Part shown: positions 11,010 to 19,868 of the stretch, in pieces
Layout: every line of letters starts with the position of its first letter
How positions within the stretch are numbered: the stretch's first letter is position 1
Origin: Sphingobacterium lactis
GTDB lineage: Bacteria; Bacteroidota; Bacteroidia; Sphingobacteriales; Sphingobacteriaceae
Assembly (NCBI RefSeq): GCF_011046555.1
Contig: NZ_CP049246.1
Location: forward strand, 3,720,001-3,784,000
Direction: 5' to 3'
Length of the DNA: 64,000 bases
The notes under the pieces: model-generated
Database searches by the model: none
Seen by the model: the letters and a program-made list of their open reading frames with translations, nothing else
Told to the model about the DNA's origin: nothing
Translations under genes and position numbers: made by a program

Positions 11010-14000
11010 TCACATCGCTTTCCAGCCTCCGCCCAATGCTTTATAGAGCACAACCTGATTGAGCATCTTTTCTTTATTGACATCAACGTCCGCTACTTGT
11101 GCAGCGATCAATCCCTTCTGGGCTGTAATAATATCCAGATAGGTAATCCGGCCGGCGATGAACAATTCCTCTGCGGCAACGATGGATGCTTCAAGTGCTG
11201 CAACCTGGTCTTTCACGTGTACTTCCCGCTTTGCGATGGCATCCTGCGTATTGAGTGCCAGCGACACTTCGTTCACCGCATTCAGCACTACTTTTTCATA
11301 TTCCAGGAAGCTGATGCCATAGGTCGCTTTCATGATTTCGTACTCCGACCGTAACTCGCGCTGCCTGAATATCGGCATGGTGATACCGCCGAAAAGGCCA
11401 TAGGTCACTGATTTATCCAACGTAAACAGCTTATCGAAGCTGAAAGACTGCAATCCCAAGTACGGACTGATTGCCACTGTTGGCAAGAAAGCCAAACGCG
11501 AAGACTCCAGCTCATGGAAATCGGCCTTCAACTCCATTCCTGCCTGGCGGATATCCAAGCGGTTATTCAACAGGTCTTCTACGCGACCTACACTGAGGTC
11601 CTGGAAGAGCATATTTCCGCCGATTGGCGCCGAATTACGGGCAATCGGTTGGTATACGCGTCCCAAGAGGGAGTTGATCTGATGCTCGTAGTTCAGGATT
11701 TCCTGTTCGGCAAGTTCCCGGTTGGCCTTGGATTCCGCAAGAATAGACTTAAACTGTTGCACAGCGAGCTCATCTGCCCTACCCGCGTCTTTTTGTGCCT
11801 CGATTATCTCCAAGGCACGTTCGTGAAGCGTGATATTTTCCTCGTACACCTTGATCTTCTCATCCAAGCTGAGCAGCTCATAATACGAAGAGGCGATACT
11901 TGCGATCAGCTCCGTTTCGATCAAACGCTTGAACTCACTCTGCGACATCAGTTGCAGAAATGCCGATTCACGTCTATTCCGCAACTTACCCCAAAGGTCC
12001 AACTCCCACGAGGCACGAACGCCGACAAAGTAATCCGGGATAAAAGGCTCCGGAAGTTTTTCGTCGTCCGTCAGGTTTTCGGAAAAATTGGAATCGTAAT
12101 TACCGATTCCGGATTCTGTATAATGCCCATACTTACGGAGTCCACCTTCCACGGCAGCATCCACGGATGGATAGAGCGCAGATTTCCTGAATTTGAAGTT
12201 GGCCTGCGCCATCTCAATCCGATGGAAGGCCTGACGCACATCCAGGTTATTCAACAAGGCAGAATCGATCAACCCCTTCAGGTGTGGATCCGTGAATACT
12301 TCATTCCAAGGCAAGGTTCCCAAGGTTACGGAATCCTGCATGATACCTTTGGCTGCACCGGTAATATCCGTGGACACCTGTTTCTCCGTAGTGGTTTTCG
12401 GCACCGAACAGGAGGCAATAAACAACAATACTGCTCCTGCCACCACGGCCTCCGCCACTCGCTTCCTTTTCTTCACTTTATCTTTTTTATCTCGTTTTGA
12501 AAATAAGACCACCAATCCTGGAATGACGATAACCCCGATAATCGTACCGATCACCATTCCACCGACTGCCGCCGAACCGATCGTTCTATTTCCGATTGCG
12601 CCGGCACCATTTGCCAACATCAATGGAATCAATCCCGCTGCAAAGGCAAAGGATGTCATCAAGATCGGACGCAGACGCGCAACAGCACCCTCAATGGAAG
12701 CCGTAAGGACATCCATGCCCTGCTTCCGTTTCAGGTTCGCATACTCCACGATCAGGATCGCGTTCTTACCCAATAGACCGATCAACATCACCAGGGAAAC
12801 CTGCGCATAGATATTATTCTCCAGGCCGAATACCTTCAGGAATAGGAAAGCACCAAACAGACCGGCCGGCAAACACAGGATAACCGGCATCGGCAACAGG
12901 AAGCTTTCGTACTGTGCGGCAAGCAGCAGGTACACGAATACCAAACACAACAAGAAAATATAGGCTGCTTGGTTACCGGAAATCTTCTGCTCGCGCGTCA
13001 TACCGGACCATTCAATGGTATACCCCTGTGGAAGTTCCGCAGCGATACGCTCTACCGCATCGATGGCTTGACCCGAACTGAAGCCCGGAGCTGCCTGCCC
13101 CGTAATCATGGCCGAGGTAAACATATTATATCGCGTGATCTGCTCTGGACCATAGATTCGTTCCATTGTCATAAAGGAAGAATACGGTACCATCTCCCCT
13201 TCTTCGGTCTTCACATACAGGTTCAATACATCCTCTGGGCGCTGACGTGAGAAGGCATCGGATTGCACCATTACCTTGTACATCTGTCCGTAACGGATAA
13301 AGTTGGTTGCGTACAGACTCCCCAATAGGGTTTGAAGTGTATTCATGGAATTCTCTACCGAGATTCCTTTTTTGGCTGCAAGGTCGTAATCAATCTTCAG
13401 CATGTATTGCGGGAAATTCACGTCGAAGGTTGTACTTGCACTTTCGATCACCTCGTCTTCCTGAAGCTTCGCAATAAAGTCATTGACCACTTCATTGGTC
13501 TGATTCAAGTCTTCATTACCGGAACGATCCAGCAAGCGAAGTTCAAATCCAGACGAGTTACCGAATCCCGGTACGGTCGGTGGTGGGAAAAACTCAATTT
13601 CCGCATCCGCAATGTGGGACGTCTTCTCCCGCAGGATCGTCATCACATCATCAATGGATTGGTCGCGATCTTCCCAAGCTTTCAGGTTGATCATTCCCAT
13701 TCCGTAGGATGCGCCCGAAACTTCCGTCACGATGCTATATCCCGCCAAGATGGAAACCGTTTCCACAACATCCAAACTCCGGGATATTTCATCCACCTCG
13801 TTCAGCACTGCTTCCGTTCGGTCGACGGTTGCTCCCGGTGGCGTGGTGACCGCGACATAGATCATCCCTTGATCTTCCGTTGGGATAAATCCACCAGGTA
13901 GAATGGCTGCCGATCCCCACGTAGCTACGAACATAATCACCAATCCCAAAAGTGTAATGATCCGGCGACCAGCAATTTTGGAAAGCAATCCTTTATAGTT

Positions 14001-15584
14001 GCCTGAAATCTTATCATATACTTTATTGAACCCGCGGAAGAACCGATCCAACAGACCGTTCCCTGGCTTCTTATCGTGTGGCGAACGCAAAATGATCGCA
14101 CAGAGCGCTGGCGTCAGGGTCAGTGCATTGATCCCTGAAATAACGATCGCAGCGGCAAGCGTCAGCGAGAACTGTCTATAGAAAATACCGACCGGGCCGG
14201 ACAGGAAGGCTACAGGAACGAATACCGCCGACATCACCAAGGTAATGGCAATTACAGCGGAACCCACTTCGCTCATAGCGGCGAGTGTCGCCTCCATCGG
14301 CGACAGGTGTTCTTCCTCCATCTTGGCATAGACGGCCTCGACGACGACAATACCATTATCGACCACAATACCAATGGCCAGAACGAGTGCAAACAAAGTC
14401 AATAGGTTGATCGAGAATCCCATCATCTGCATAAAGAAGAGCGATCCGATCAAACACACCGGAACCGCCAGGATGGGAATAATCGTAGCCCTAAAATCCT
14501 GCAGGAAGATAAATACAACCAAGAACACGAGGATAAATGCTTCCACCAAGGTGATGAGTACACTGGAAATGGAAGCGTTCAGGAATCGGGACACATCATA
14601 ACCCATGGTATAGGTCATGCCTGGCGGGAAGGTCGCTTCCTTCAGTTCTGCCATCCGATCCTTAACCCGTTGGATAACTTCCTGTGCATTCGAACCTGGG
14701 AGCTGCTTGATCATAATGGATGCCGACGGGCGGCCATCTGTCTTGGATACCATTTCGTAGTCCAACGACCCGAATTCCACATCAGCGATATCCTTCACCC
14801 GGATAATGGATCCATCTACGTTCGCACGGATCGGAATATTTTCATACTCGCTGATCTCGGTGAATTTCCCCGGATAGCGAAGTACATATTGTTGCATGTT
14901 CACCGTTTTATCGGAGCTGATCCCGGTCTGTCCCGGTGCTGCTTCGATATTCTGGCGACGCAATGCGGTCACCAATTCTTCCGTGGATATCGAATACGCT
15001 GAAAGTCGGTCCGGTTTTACCCAGATTCGCATCGCGTAATCCTTCATCCCCATAATTTGCGCAAAACCTACCCCTTCGATACGCTTGAGCTCTTTTAGGA
15101 TATTGATATCCGTAAAGTTATAGATAAAGCGTTCATCGGCTGTTTCGTCATCGGTATAGAGATTCAGGTACATCAACATACTGTTTACCTCTTTCTCCGT
15201 GGTCACACCGGCCTTGATTACCTCTTCGGGTAATTCATCGAGTACCGTAGTAACCCTATTCTGCACGTTCACCGCAGCGATATCCGGATCTGTACCTACC
15301 TCGAAAAACACCTGAATCAGGGTATTTCCGTTATTGGTCGACACGGAACTCATATAGGTCATGCCAGCGACCCCATTGATTGCCTTTTCCAATGGAATGG
15401 CAACGGCATTTGTACTTACCTCCGCATTCGCACCGGTGTAGTTTGCCGTAACAACGACAGATGGTGGCACGATGTCCGGGAACTGCGTAATAGGCAAAGT
15501 AAACAGTGCCAACAGCCCCAAAAGGGTAATAAAAATGGAGATAACCAGTGATAGCACCGGTCTCTTTATAAACTTTTCAAACAT
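11010..15584 (-). CDS. RND efflux permease fused to an outer-membrane factor (AcrB-like + OprM/NodT-like)
   Basis: A 1524-aa reading frame. Residues 1 to about 1036 are a complete HAE1-type RND pump, starting MFEKFIKRPVLSLVISIF, with the TM4 motif VVDNGIVVVEAV (D409-N410), the TM10 motif GKNAILIVEYAN and RLRPILMTS. From about residue 1037 the frame runs into VKKRKRVAEAVVAGAVLL and then FIASC, which looks like a lipoprotein signal with lipobox. It then continues as a full TolC/NodT-type outer-membrane factor of about 488 aa. At the junction are an A6 run (12483-12488) and a GTG (12474-12476) that could start the second part on its own. In AcrB the TM4 pair is Asp-Asp; here the second is Asn. 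The MFP adaptor gene lies 15 nt upstream. No regulator is adjacent. The fusion may be real, a sequencing error or a slippage site. Confidence 0.85.
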   Translation of the reverse strand: MFEKFIKRPVLSLVISIFITLLGLLALFTLPITQFPDIVPPSVVVTANYTGANAEVSTNAVAIPLEKAINGVAGMTYMSSVSTNNGNTLIQVFFEVGTDPDIAAVNVQNRVTTVLDELPEEVIKAGVTTEKEVNSMLMYLNLYTDDETADERFIYNFTDINILKELKRIEGVGFAQIMGMKDYAMRIWVKPDRLSAYSISTEELVTALRRQNIEAAPGQTGISSDKTVNMQQYVLRYPGKFTEISEYENIPIRANVDGSIIRVKDIADVEFGSLDYEMVSKTDGRPSASIMIKQLPGSNAQEVIQRVKDRMAELKEATFPPGMTYTMGYDVSRFLNASISSVLITLVEAFILVFLVVFIFLQDFRATIIPILAVPVCLIGSLFFMQMMGFSINLLTLFALVLAIGIVVDNGIVVVEAVYAKMEEEHLSPMEATLAAMSEVGSAVIAITLVMSAVFVPVAFLSGPVGIFYRQFSLTLAAAIVISGINALTLTPALCAIILRSPHDKKPGNGLLDRFFRGFNKVYDKISGNYKGLLSKIAGRRIITLLGLVIMFVATWGSAAILPGGFIPTEDQGMIYVAVTTPPGATVDRTEAVLNEVDEISRSLDVVETVSILAGYSIVTEVSGASYGMGMINLKAWEDRDQSIDDVMTILREKTSHIADAEIEFFPPPTVPGFGNSSGFELRLLDRSGNEDLNQTNEVVNDFIAKLQEDEVIESASTTFDVNFPQYMLKIDYDLAAKKGISVENSMNTLQTLLGSLYATNFIRYGQMYKVMVQSDAFSRQRPEDVLNLYVKTEEGEMVPYSSFMTMERIYGPEQITRYNMFTSAMITGQAAPGFSSGQAIDAVERIAAELPQGYTIEWSGMTREQKISGNQAAYIFLLCLVFVYLLLAAQYESFLLPMPVILCLPAGLFGAFLFLKVFGLENNIYAQVSLVMLIGLLGKNAILIVEYANLKRKQGMDVLTASIEGAVARLRPILMTSFAFAAGLIPLMLANGAGAIGNRTIGSAAVGGMVIGTIIGVIVIPGLVVLFSKRDKKDKVKKRKRVAEAVVAGAVLLFIASCSVPKTTTEKQVSTDITGAAKGIMQDSVTLGTLPWNEVFTDPHLKGLIDSALLNNLDVRQAFHRIEMAQANFKFRKSALYPSVDAAVEGGLRKYGHYTESGIGNYDSNFSENLTDDEKLPEPFIPDYFVGVRASWELDLWGKLRNRRESAFLQLMSQSEFKRLIETELIASIASSYYELLSLDEKIKVYEENITLHERALEIIEAQKDAGRADELAVQQFKSILAESKANRELAEQEILNYEHQINSLLGRVYQPIARNSAPIGGNMLFQDLSVGRVEDLLNNRLDIRQAGMELKADFHELESSRLAFLPTVAISPYLGLQSFSFDKLFTLDKSVTYGLFGGITMPIFRQRELRSEYEIMKATYGISFLEYEKVVLNAVNEVSLALNTQDAIAKREVHVKDQVAALEASIVAAEELFIAGRITYLDIITAQKGLIAAQVADVDVNKEKMLNQVVLYKALGGGWKAM

Positions 15585-15599
15585 GTAGTGTTGCCCTCC

Positions 15600-16706
15600 T
15601 TAGTTCTTAACCATCTTTGGTTGAATGACCATACCATCGCGCAACGACTTAGCGCCTTCATAAACCACCTTCGCATCTGCAGGAAGACCACCCTCAACAA
15701 TGTAGTAATGTCCTACGCGCTGTCCATTCTGAAATGGCGTCTGTTTTACCGTATCTCCCTTGAGGGTATACACATAGGCCTTATCCTGAATTTCAAATAC
15801 GGACTTCTGATGGACGAGCAGTAGGTTTCCTGTCTGGATCGGAACACCGATCCGACCTGTTGCCCCATGCTTCAATAAACCATCGGGGTTGTTGAAACGG
15901 GCACGCAAAGAAATAGATCCGGTGCTGGCCTCGAATTCACTCTCTACGATTTCAGCAACACCTTGATGTGGATAGAGTGCGCCATTCGCTAGAATCAGCT
16001 GCACATCCTTTTTAAAATTATTTCTATTGTATGCTGAATCGGACGCGATTCCTAGATATTCCTGCTCGGAGATATCAAAATATACATTGACACTCTTGGA
16101 ATCCGAGATGCTGGTCAATAGCGATCCTTCTTCCAAAAGGGAGCCTTCCTTCAACAAGATCCTATCGATGCGGCCATCAAAGGGTGCACGGATCTGGGTA
16201 TTGGCCAGTTTAGTCTTCGCCTGGTTCAATATGGCTTCCGCCTCGTGAACCTTGGCATTGGCGGCACGCAATTGAACCTTTAGGAGATCATATTCGGTAG
16301 AACTGACAATGTTCTTTTCCACCAATTTTTTGGTGCGTTCCATTTCAAGCTCTACTTTTTTGGTTTCCGCCATGGCTGAACTTACTGCAGCCTGCGCCTG
16401 TGCCAGATCGGCACGGTATTCATCGGCAACCAAGGAGAACAACACCTGCCCCTTGCGCACATAAGCTCCCTCGTCCACATAGATCCGGTCGAGGAAACCC
16501 GCCAGTCTGGAGCGCAATTCCACATTACGCAGGGATTGGATATCTGCAATATACTCTTTATAAACAACGGTATCCAAGTGCACCAAATTCGTCACGGGAA
16601 CGACCTTAGCACCGCTTTCTGTCTTCTTCTCGTTACTGGTTGCCGTACAGGCAGAAACAAGCAAGGCACAACCTACCACTGAAAGTAGCATGTTCGTATT
16701 TTTCAT
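15600..16706 (-). CDS. RND efflux periplasmic adaptor (MFP) lipoprotein
   Basis: The adaptor bridging the inner-membrane pump and outer-membrane channel. The lipoprotein signal MKNTNMLLSVVGCALLVSAC places the modified Cys at C20. The body shows the usual order of half lipoyl domain (ELRSRLAGFLDRIYVDEGAY), coiled-coil hairpin (about residues 95-160), lipoyl/beta-barrel (IRAPFDGRIDRILLKEGSLL) and membrane-proximal domain. It is 368 aa, normal for the family. First gene of a two-gene operon with the permease-OMF fusion. No canonical promoter was seen in the 120 bp upstream. Confidence 0.93.
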   Translation of the reverse strand: MKNTNMLLSVVGCALLVSACTATSNEKKTESGAKVVPVTNLVHLDTVVYKEYIADIQSLRNVELRSRLAGFLDRIYVDEGAYVRKGQVLFSLVADEYRADLAQAQAAVSSAMAETKKVELEMERTKKLVEKNIVSSTEYDLLKVQLRAANAKVHEAEAILNQAKTKLANTQIRAPFDGRIDRILLKEGSLLEEGSLLTSISDSKSVNVYFDISEQEYLGIASDSAYNRNNFKKDVQLILANGALYPHQGVAEIVESEFEASTGSISLRARFNNPDGLLKHGATGRIGVPIQTGNLLLVHQKSVFEIQDKAYVYTLKGDTVKQTPFQNGQRVGHYYIVEGGLPADAKVVYEGAKSLRDGMVIQPKMVKN

Positions 16707-16828
16707 AGTTATTAAAATTGTGTGGGTATTATGTATTTAAATCGATTACAAAAAAATCCTACTTCGCTGAACCCGTTGGATTCGGCAAAACAGTTATTTC
16801 TCCATTTGGGAGCTCCTAAAATTGGAAA

Positions 16829-17194
16829 TTAGAAGGGACGGTATCTATACAAAAAACTATAATAGCCTGGGAGGCATAACGTTTTTGAAAGATATAAAGG
16901 ATGTTTTATGGTAGTAAGCTGTTCGCGCAGCCTAGCAATCAACCAGGTAAAGACCAGGACTAAAGGTATCAACCCAAGAAATAGGCCTAATATTCGGTAA
17001 TCGTCGAAAATGATGGTAGGCAAAATCTCGCCCTCCTGGGGATGTTGCATATTGAGCACCTCCTCCAGCACGACTTCAACGAAAGTTTCATTTGATTCAA
17101 CAGGAAAGAAACCAAAAAGGTCGCTCGACTTCACCTCGTAACATAAGATGTTGAGGTAGCCAAATAGGGCGAAGAAGTACATGAGTCGAAACAT
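16829..17194 (-). CDS. Hypothetical small membrane protein
   Basis: A 121-aa protein I do not recognise. It begins with a signal-like hydrophobic stretch (MFRLMYFFALFGYLNILCYE), has an acidic middle (ESNETFVEVVLEEVLNMQ), then one clear transmembrane segment (ILGLFLGLIPLVLVFTWLIA, about residues 68-88) and a basic, aromatic tail ending YYSFLYRYRPF. A -7 box TATCTTTG lies just upstream (17202-17209, minus). It sits between ccoS and the efflux operon, where cbb3 oxidase subunits would often be, but has no resemblance to them. It may encode a real protein, but only the single promoter-like box supports it. Confidence 0.5.
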   Translation of the reverse strand: MFRLMYFFALFGYLNILCYEVKSSDLFGFFPVESNETFVEVVLEEVLNMQHPQEGEILPTIIFDDYRILGLFLGLIPLVLVFTWLIARLREQLTTIKHPLYLSKTLCLPGYYSFLYRYRPF

Positions 17195-17201
17195 ATCGTC
17201 G

Positions 17202-17209
17202 CAAAGATA
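17202..17209 (-). promoter_or_regulatory. -7 element before the small membrane protein gene
   Basis: TATCTTTG on the minus strand, 7 nt upstream of the ATG at 17194. This would leave almost no leader. No TTG is present at the right upstream distance. Confidence 0.4.
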
Positions 17210-17268
17210 ACCACATGTAGGCGCAAATACAGTCCTAATTATGTAAAAAAGCTGTGATTAACGATTTG

Positions 17269-17445
17269 TTAACCTTGTTTTTGCGGTTCCGAATCGCTCT
17301 CTTGGGGTTCATCATCAAACAGGATTCGGACCGACGGGGTATAGGTATCCTCATGCTGACCGTTCTTGCTCGCCCAGAAAAAGGCGCCCAAGAAAATAAG
17401 TGCGATCAACACACTACAACCGATTAACATAAATATGATGTTCAT
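17269..17445 (-). CDS. ccoS: cbb3-type cytochrome oxidase assembly protein CcoS
   Basis: A 58-aa single-pass membrane protein starting MNIIFMLIGCSVLIALIFLG, followed by FFWASKNGQHEDTYTPSVRI and an acidic tail. The short N-terminal transmembrane helix followed by the A-F-F-W-A-x-K-N-G-Q-[FY/H]-x-D segment is the hallmark of CcoS (FixS), which is needed to deliver copper to cbb3 oxidase. It lies 9 nt downstream of the ccoI stop codon, in the same operon. Structural genes ccoN/ccoO/ccoP do not follow in the window. Confidence 0.88.
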   Translation of the reverse strand: MNIIFMLIGCSVLIALIFLGAFFWASKNGQHEDTYTPSVRILFDDEPQESDSEPQKQG

Positions 17446-17454
17446 AGTACAAAG

Positions 17455-19851
17455 TTAAAGTAAATTTAGTCGTTTTGCATAACCACGGGTCATCAACGAA
17501 GTAAAGGAAATAATTGTCACCGTGCTGATGGGCATCAGAATCGCCGCAAACAACGGCGACATGGTCCCCTGTACCGCAAAGCTCAAACCAACCACATTGT
17601 ATAACAAGGAGATAACAAAGCTCATCTTGATCACTTTTACGGCATCCTTACTGAATGCAAAGAATTTCGGCAACTTCTCGAAGGATTCGCCATCAAGGAT
17701 GGCATCACAACCCGGTGAGAAATTATTGATATCATCGGATACCGCAATCCCGAGGTCTGCTTTCCGAAGGGCACCGGCATCATTCAGGCCATCTCCCAGC
17801 ATGCACACTTGTTTTCCTTCCTCCTGCCAAGCAGCGATCCGATCGAGTTTCTCCGATGGAGCTTGGTTGAAGAGTAGACGTGCTCCTTGCGGGAATATCA
17901 TTTTCAAGGCTTCTGCCCTACGCTCATTGTCTCCGGAAATCAAATGCAATCCGTAGCCTTTGCCTTTGAAGCTCGAGATAACCTCACTCAACCCACCTCT
18001 CCACGATTGCTCAAGTGTAAAATAACCTTTCAGCGCACCGTTGATCTTCACATAGACCACCGAACCGTCCAAATCCAATTTTTGGGTATCCACATAGTTT
18101 GCACTTCCCACCTTAATTACGTACTCCTGATATTTGCCAGACTGTCCGGCCCCCACCACCTCTTCGTAGTCCTCAATCGCAAAGATGGGCGTTTCACCGA
18201 TCCATTTCAGGATTTCACGGCTCAGAGGGTGGTTCGAATTGCGGCAAAGGGATGCCAAAAGGCTTTTATCCTGTTGGCTTAAACTTCCTTCAAAACACAT
18301 ACTGGATGCATTGGGCGAAGATATTGTCCCTGTTTTATCAAACACCAGGGTGTCTATGGCCGCCATCTGTTCGATAGCACCCGTATTCTTGATGTAAAGT
18401 TTATTCCGGTCAAAGATACTGAGGGCTGCAGATAGCGTAAAGGGCGAACTCAACGCCAGTGCACATGGACATGCAATGATCAGCACAGCTGTAAATGCTG
18501 CCCATGCCTTGTCCGAGTTTCCGCCAAAAAACCAAAACGCACATGCTGAAAAGGCGATCAACAGTAACCCGATGGTAAAATACTTGCTGATATACCCGAC
18601 GAAGGTATCGAATTTCTTTTCGTACTGCTTGAAGCTATCGTTGTTCCACAGCTTGGTCAGGTAACTTTGCGAGACCGCTTTCACGACTTCCAGTTCGATC
18701 GCTTCCCCCATCTGCCTTCCTCCAGCATAGACCACCTCTCCCAAAATTTTCTCTACCGGTTTACTTTCGCCGGTCACAAAACTAAAATCTACCGAAGCAT
18801 GCCCCTTTAAAAGAATGGCATCAGCAGGGATGATCTCGTTATTGCGCACCAAGATCCGGTCTCCGACCTGGATATCCGCAATCTGCGTCGGTTTCGCCTG
18901 TTCATCGTCCAGAACAGCCACGGCCACCGGGAAGTAGGAACGGTAATCACGTTCAAAGGAAATATGATAATAGGTCCGTTGTTGGACATATTTTCCGATC
19001 AGGATAAAGAATACCAAGCTACAGAGTGTATCCATGAAGCCTGCGCCAGTCTGGGATAAAATTTCATACGCCGAGCGGAAGAATAGCACGAATATGCCGA
19101 GTGCCAAAGGCACATCGAGGTTCAGACGTTTCTGTTTCAAACTAATCCATGCGGATTTGAAATAATCCGAAGCACTATAAATCAATACGGGAATCCCGAA
19201 CGCCAAGTTCATGTAGCCAAAGAAACTGGCATATTGCTGCTCGAAAGCCGCCATTCCGAAATATTCGGGAAAGGAGATCATCATGGAGTTACCAAAACAG
19301 AAACCAGCGACCGTAATCTTCGCAATCAGGTTCCGTTGGTTCACCTTCTTCCCTTCCTTAACCACATCCTGTAGGGTAATTTTTGGGTCATACCCAATGC
19401 GGTGCAACAGTTCTACGACTTCGCGCAAAGTGGTTTCATTCTTCCGAAAGGTGATACTGGCTTGCTTTTTCATAAAATCCACCTGCGATGTTTTCACCCC
19501 AGGATTCAATTTATAAAGATGCTCCAGCAACCAGATACAGGAACTGCAGTGGATAGCCGGAACATAAAAAGTAATGATGGCCAATTCCTCGTCCTGATAA
19601 TCCACCAACTTGGCGATAATATTCGGTTCATCCAGGTAAGACAGATCTTCCTTTTGGGATTTCTGTGACTTGCCGGGATGGGTATTGTACTTGTAATAAC
19701 TCGCGAGATTATTCTCGTTGAGGATCTGATAGACTGTTTGGCATCCCAAGCAACAGAAACTATGGTCCGCTAAAATATAGGCGGTATCTTCGACTGGATC
19801 GCCGCAATGGTAACAATTTGTTTTTACTTGAATAGCTGCTCTACCCGCCAT
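17455..19851 (-). CDS. ccoI: Copper-transporting P-type ATPase (CcoI/FixI type)
   Basis: A 798-aa P1B-type ATPase. The N-terminus carries a Cys-rich domain (NCYHCGDPVED and HSFCCLGCQTVY, residues about 12-42) typical of CcoI, then an HMA-like domain with SSCIW. The ion-pathway motif is C461-P462-C463, the phosphorylation site D505 in DKTGT, and MLGDGLNDAGAL is the hinge motif. CcoI exports Cu across the inner membrane for maturation of cbb3-type oxidase, and neighbouring ccoS supports that over general copper resistance. hemN lies 17 nt upstream, suggesting one transcript. Called from motifs and context. Confidence 0.93.
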   Translation of the reverse strand: MAGRAAIQVKTNCYHCGDPVEDTAYILADHSFCCLGCQTVYQILNENNLASYYKYNTHPGKSQKSQKEDLSYLDEPNIIAKLVDYQDEELAIITFYVPAIHCSSCIWLLEHLYKLNPGVKTSQVDFMKKQASITFRKNETTLREVVELLHRIGYDPKITLQDVVKEGKKVNQRNLIAKITVAGFCFGNSMMISFPEYFGMAAFEQQYASFFGYMNLAFGIPVLIYSASDYFKSAWISLKQKRLNLDVPLALGIFVLFFRSAYEILSQTGAGFMDTLCSLVFFILIGKYVQQRTYYHISFERDYRSYFPVAVAVLDDEQAKPTQIADIQVGDRILVRNNEIIPADAILLKGHASVDFSFVTGESKPVEKILGEVVYAGGRQMGEAIELEVVKAVSQSYLTKLWNNDSFKQYEKKFDTFVGYISKYFTIGLLLIAFSACAFWFFGGNSDKAWAAFTAVLIIACPCALALSSPFTLSAALSIFDRNKLYIKNTGAIEQMAAIDTLVFDKTGTISSPNASSMCFEGSLSQQDKSLLASLCRNSNHPLSREILKWIGETPIFAIEDYEEVVGAGQSGKYQEYVIKVGSANYVDTQKLDLDGSVVYVKINGALKGYFTLEQSWRGGLSEVISSFKGKGYGLHLISGDNERRAEALKMIFPQGARLLFNQAPSEKLDRIAAWQEEGKQVCMLGDGLNDAGALRKADLGIAVSDDINNFSPGCDAILDGESFEKLPKFFAFSKDAVKVIKMSFVISLLYNVVGLSFAVQGTMSPLFAAILMPISTVTIISFTSLMTRGYAKRLNLL

Positions 19852-19868
19852 GTCCCCTAAATTTAAGG

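Noticed and set aside
11514..12500. 328-codon plus-strand frame antisense to the efflux fusion
   Set aside because: Shadow of the OMF coding strand; the minus frame has clear family motifs.
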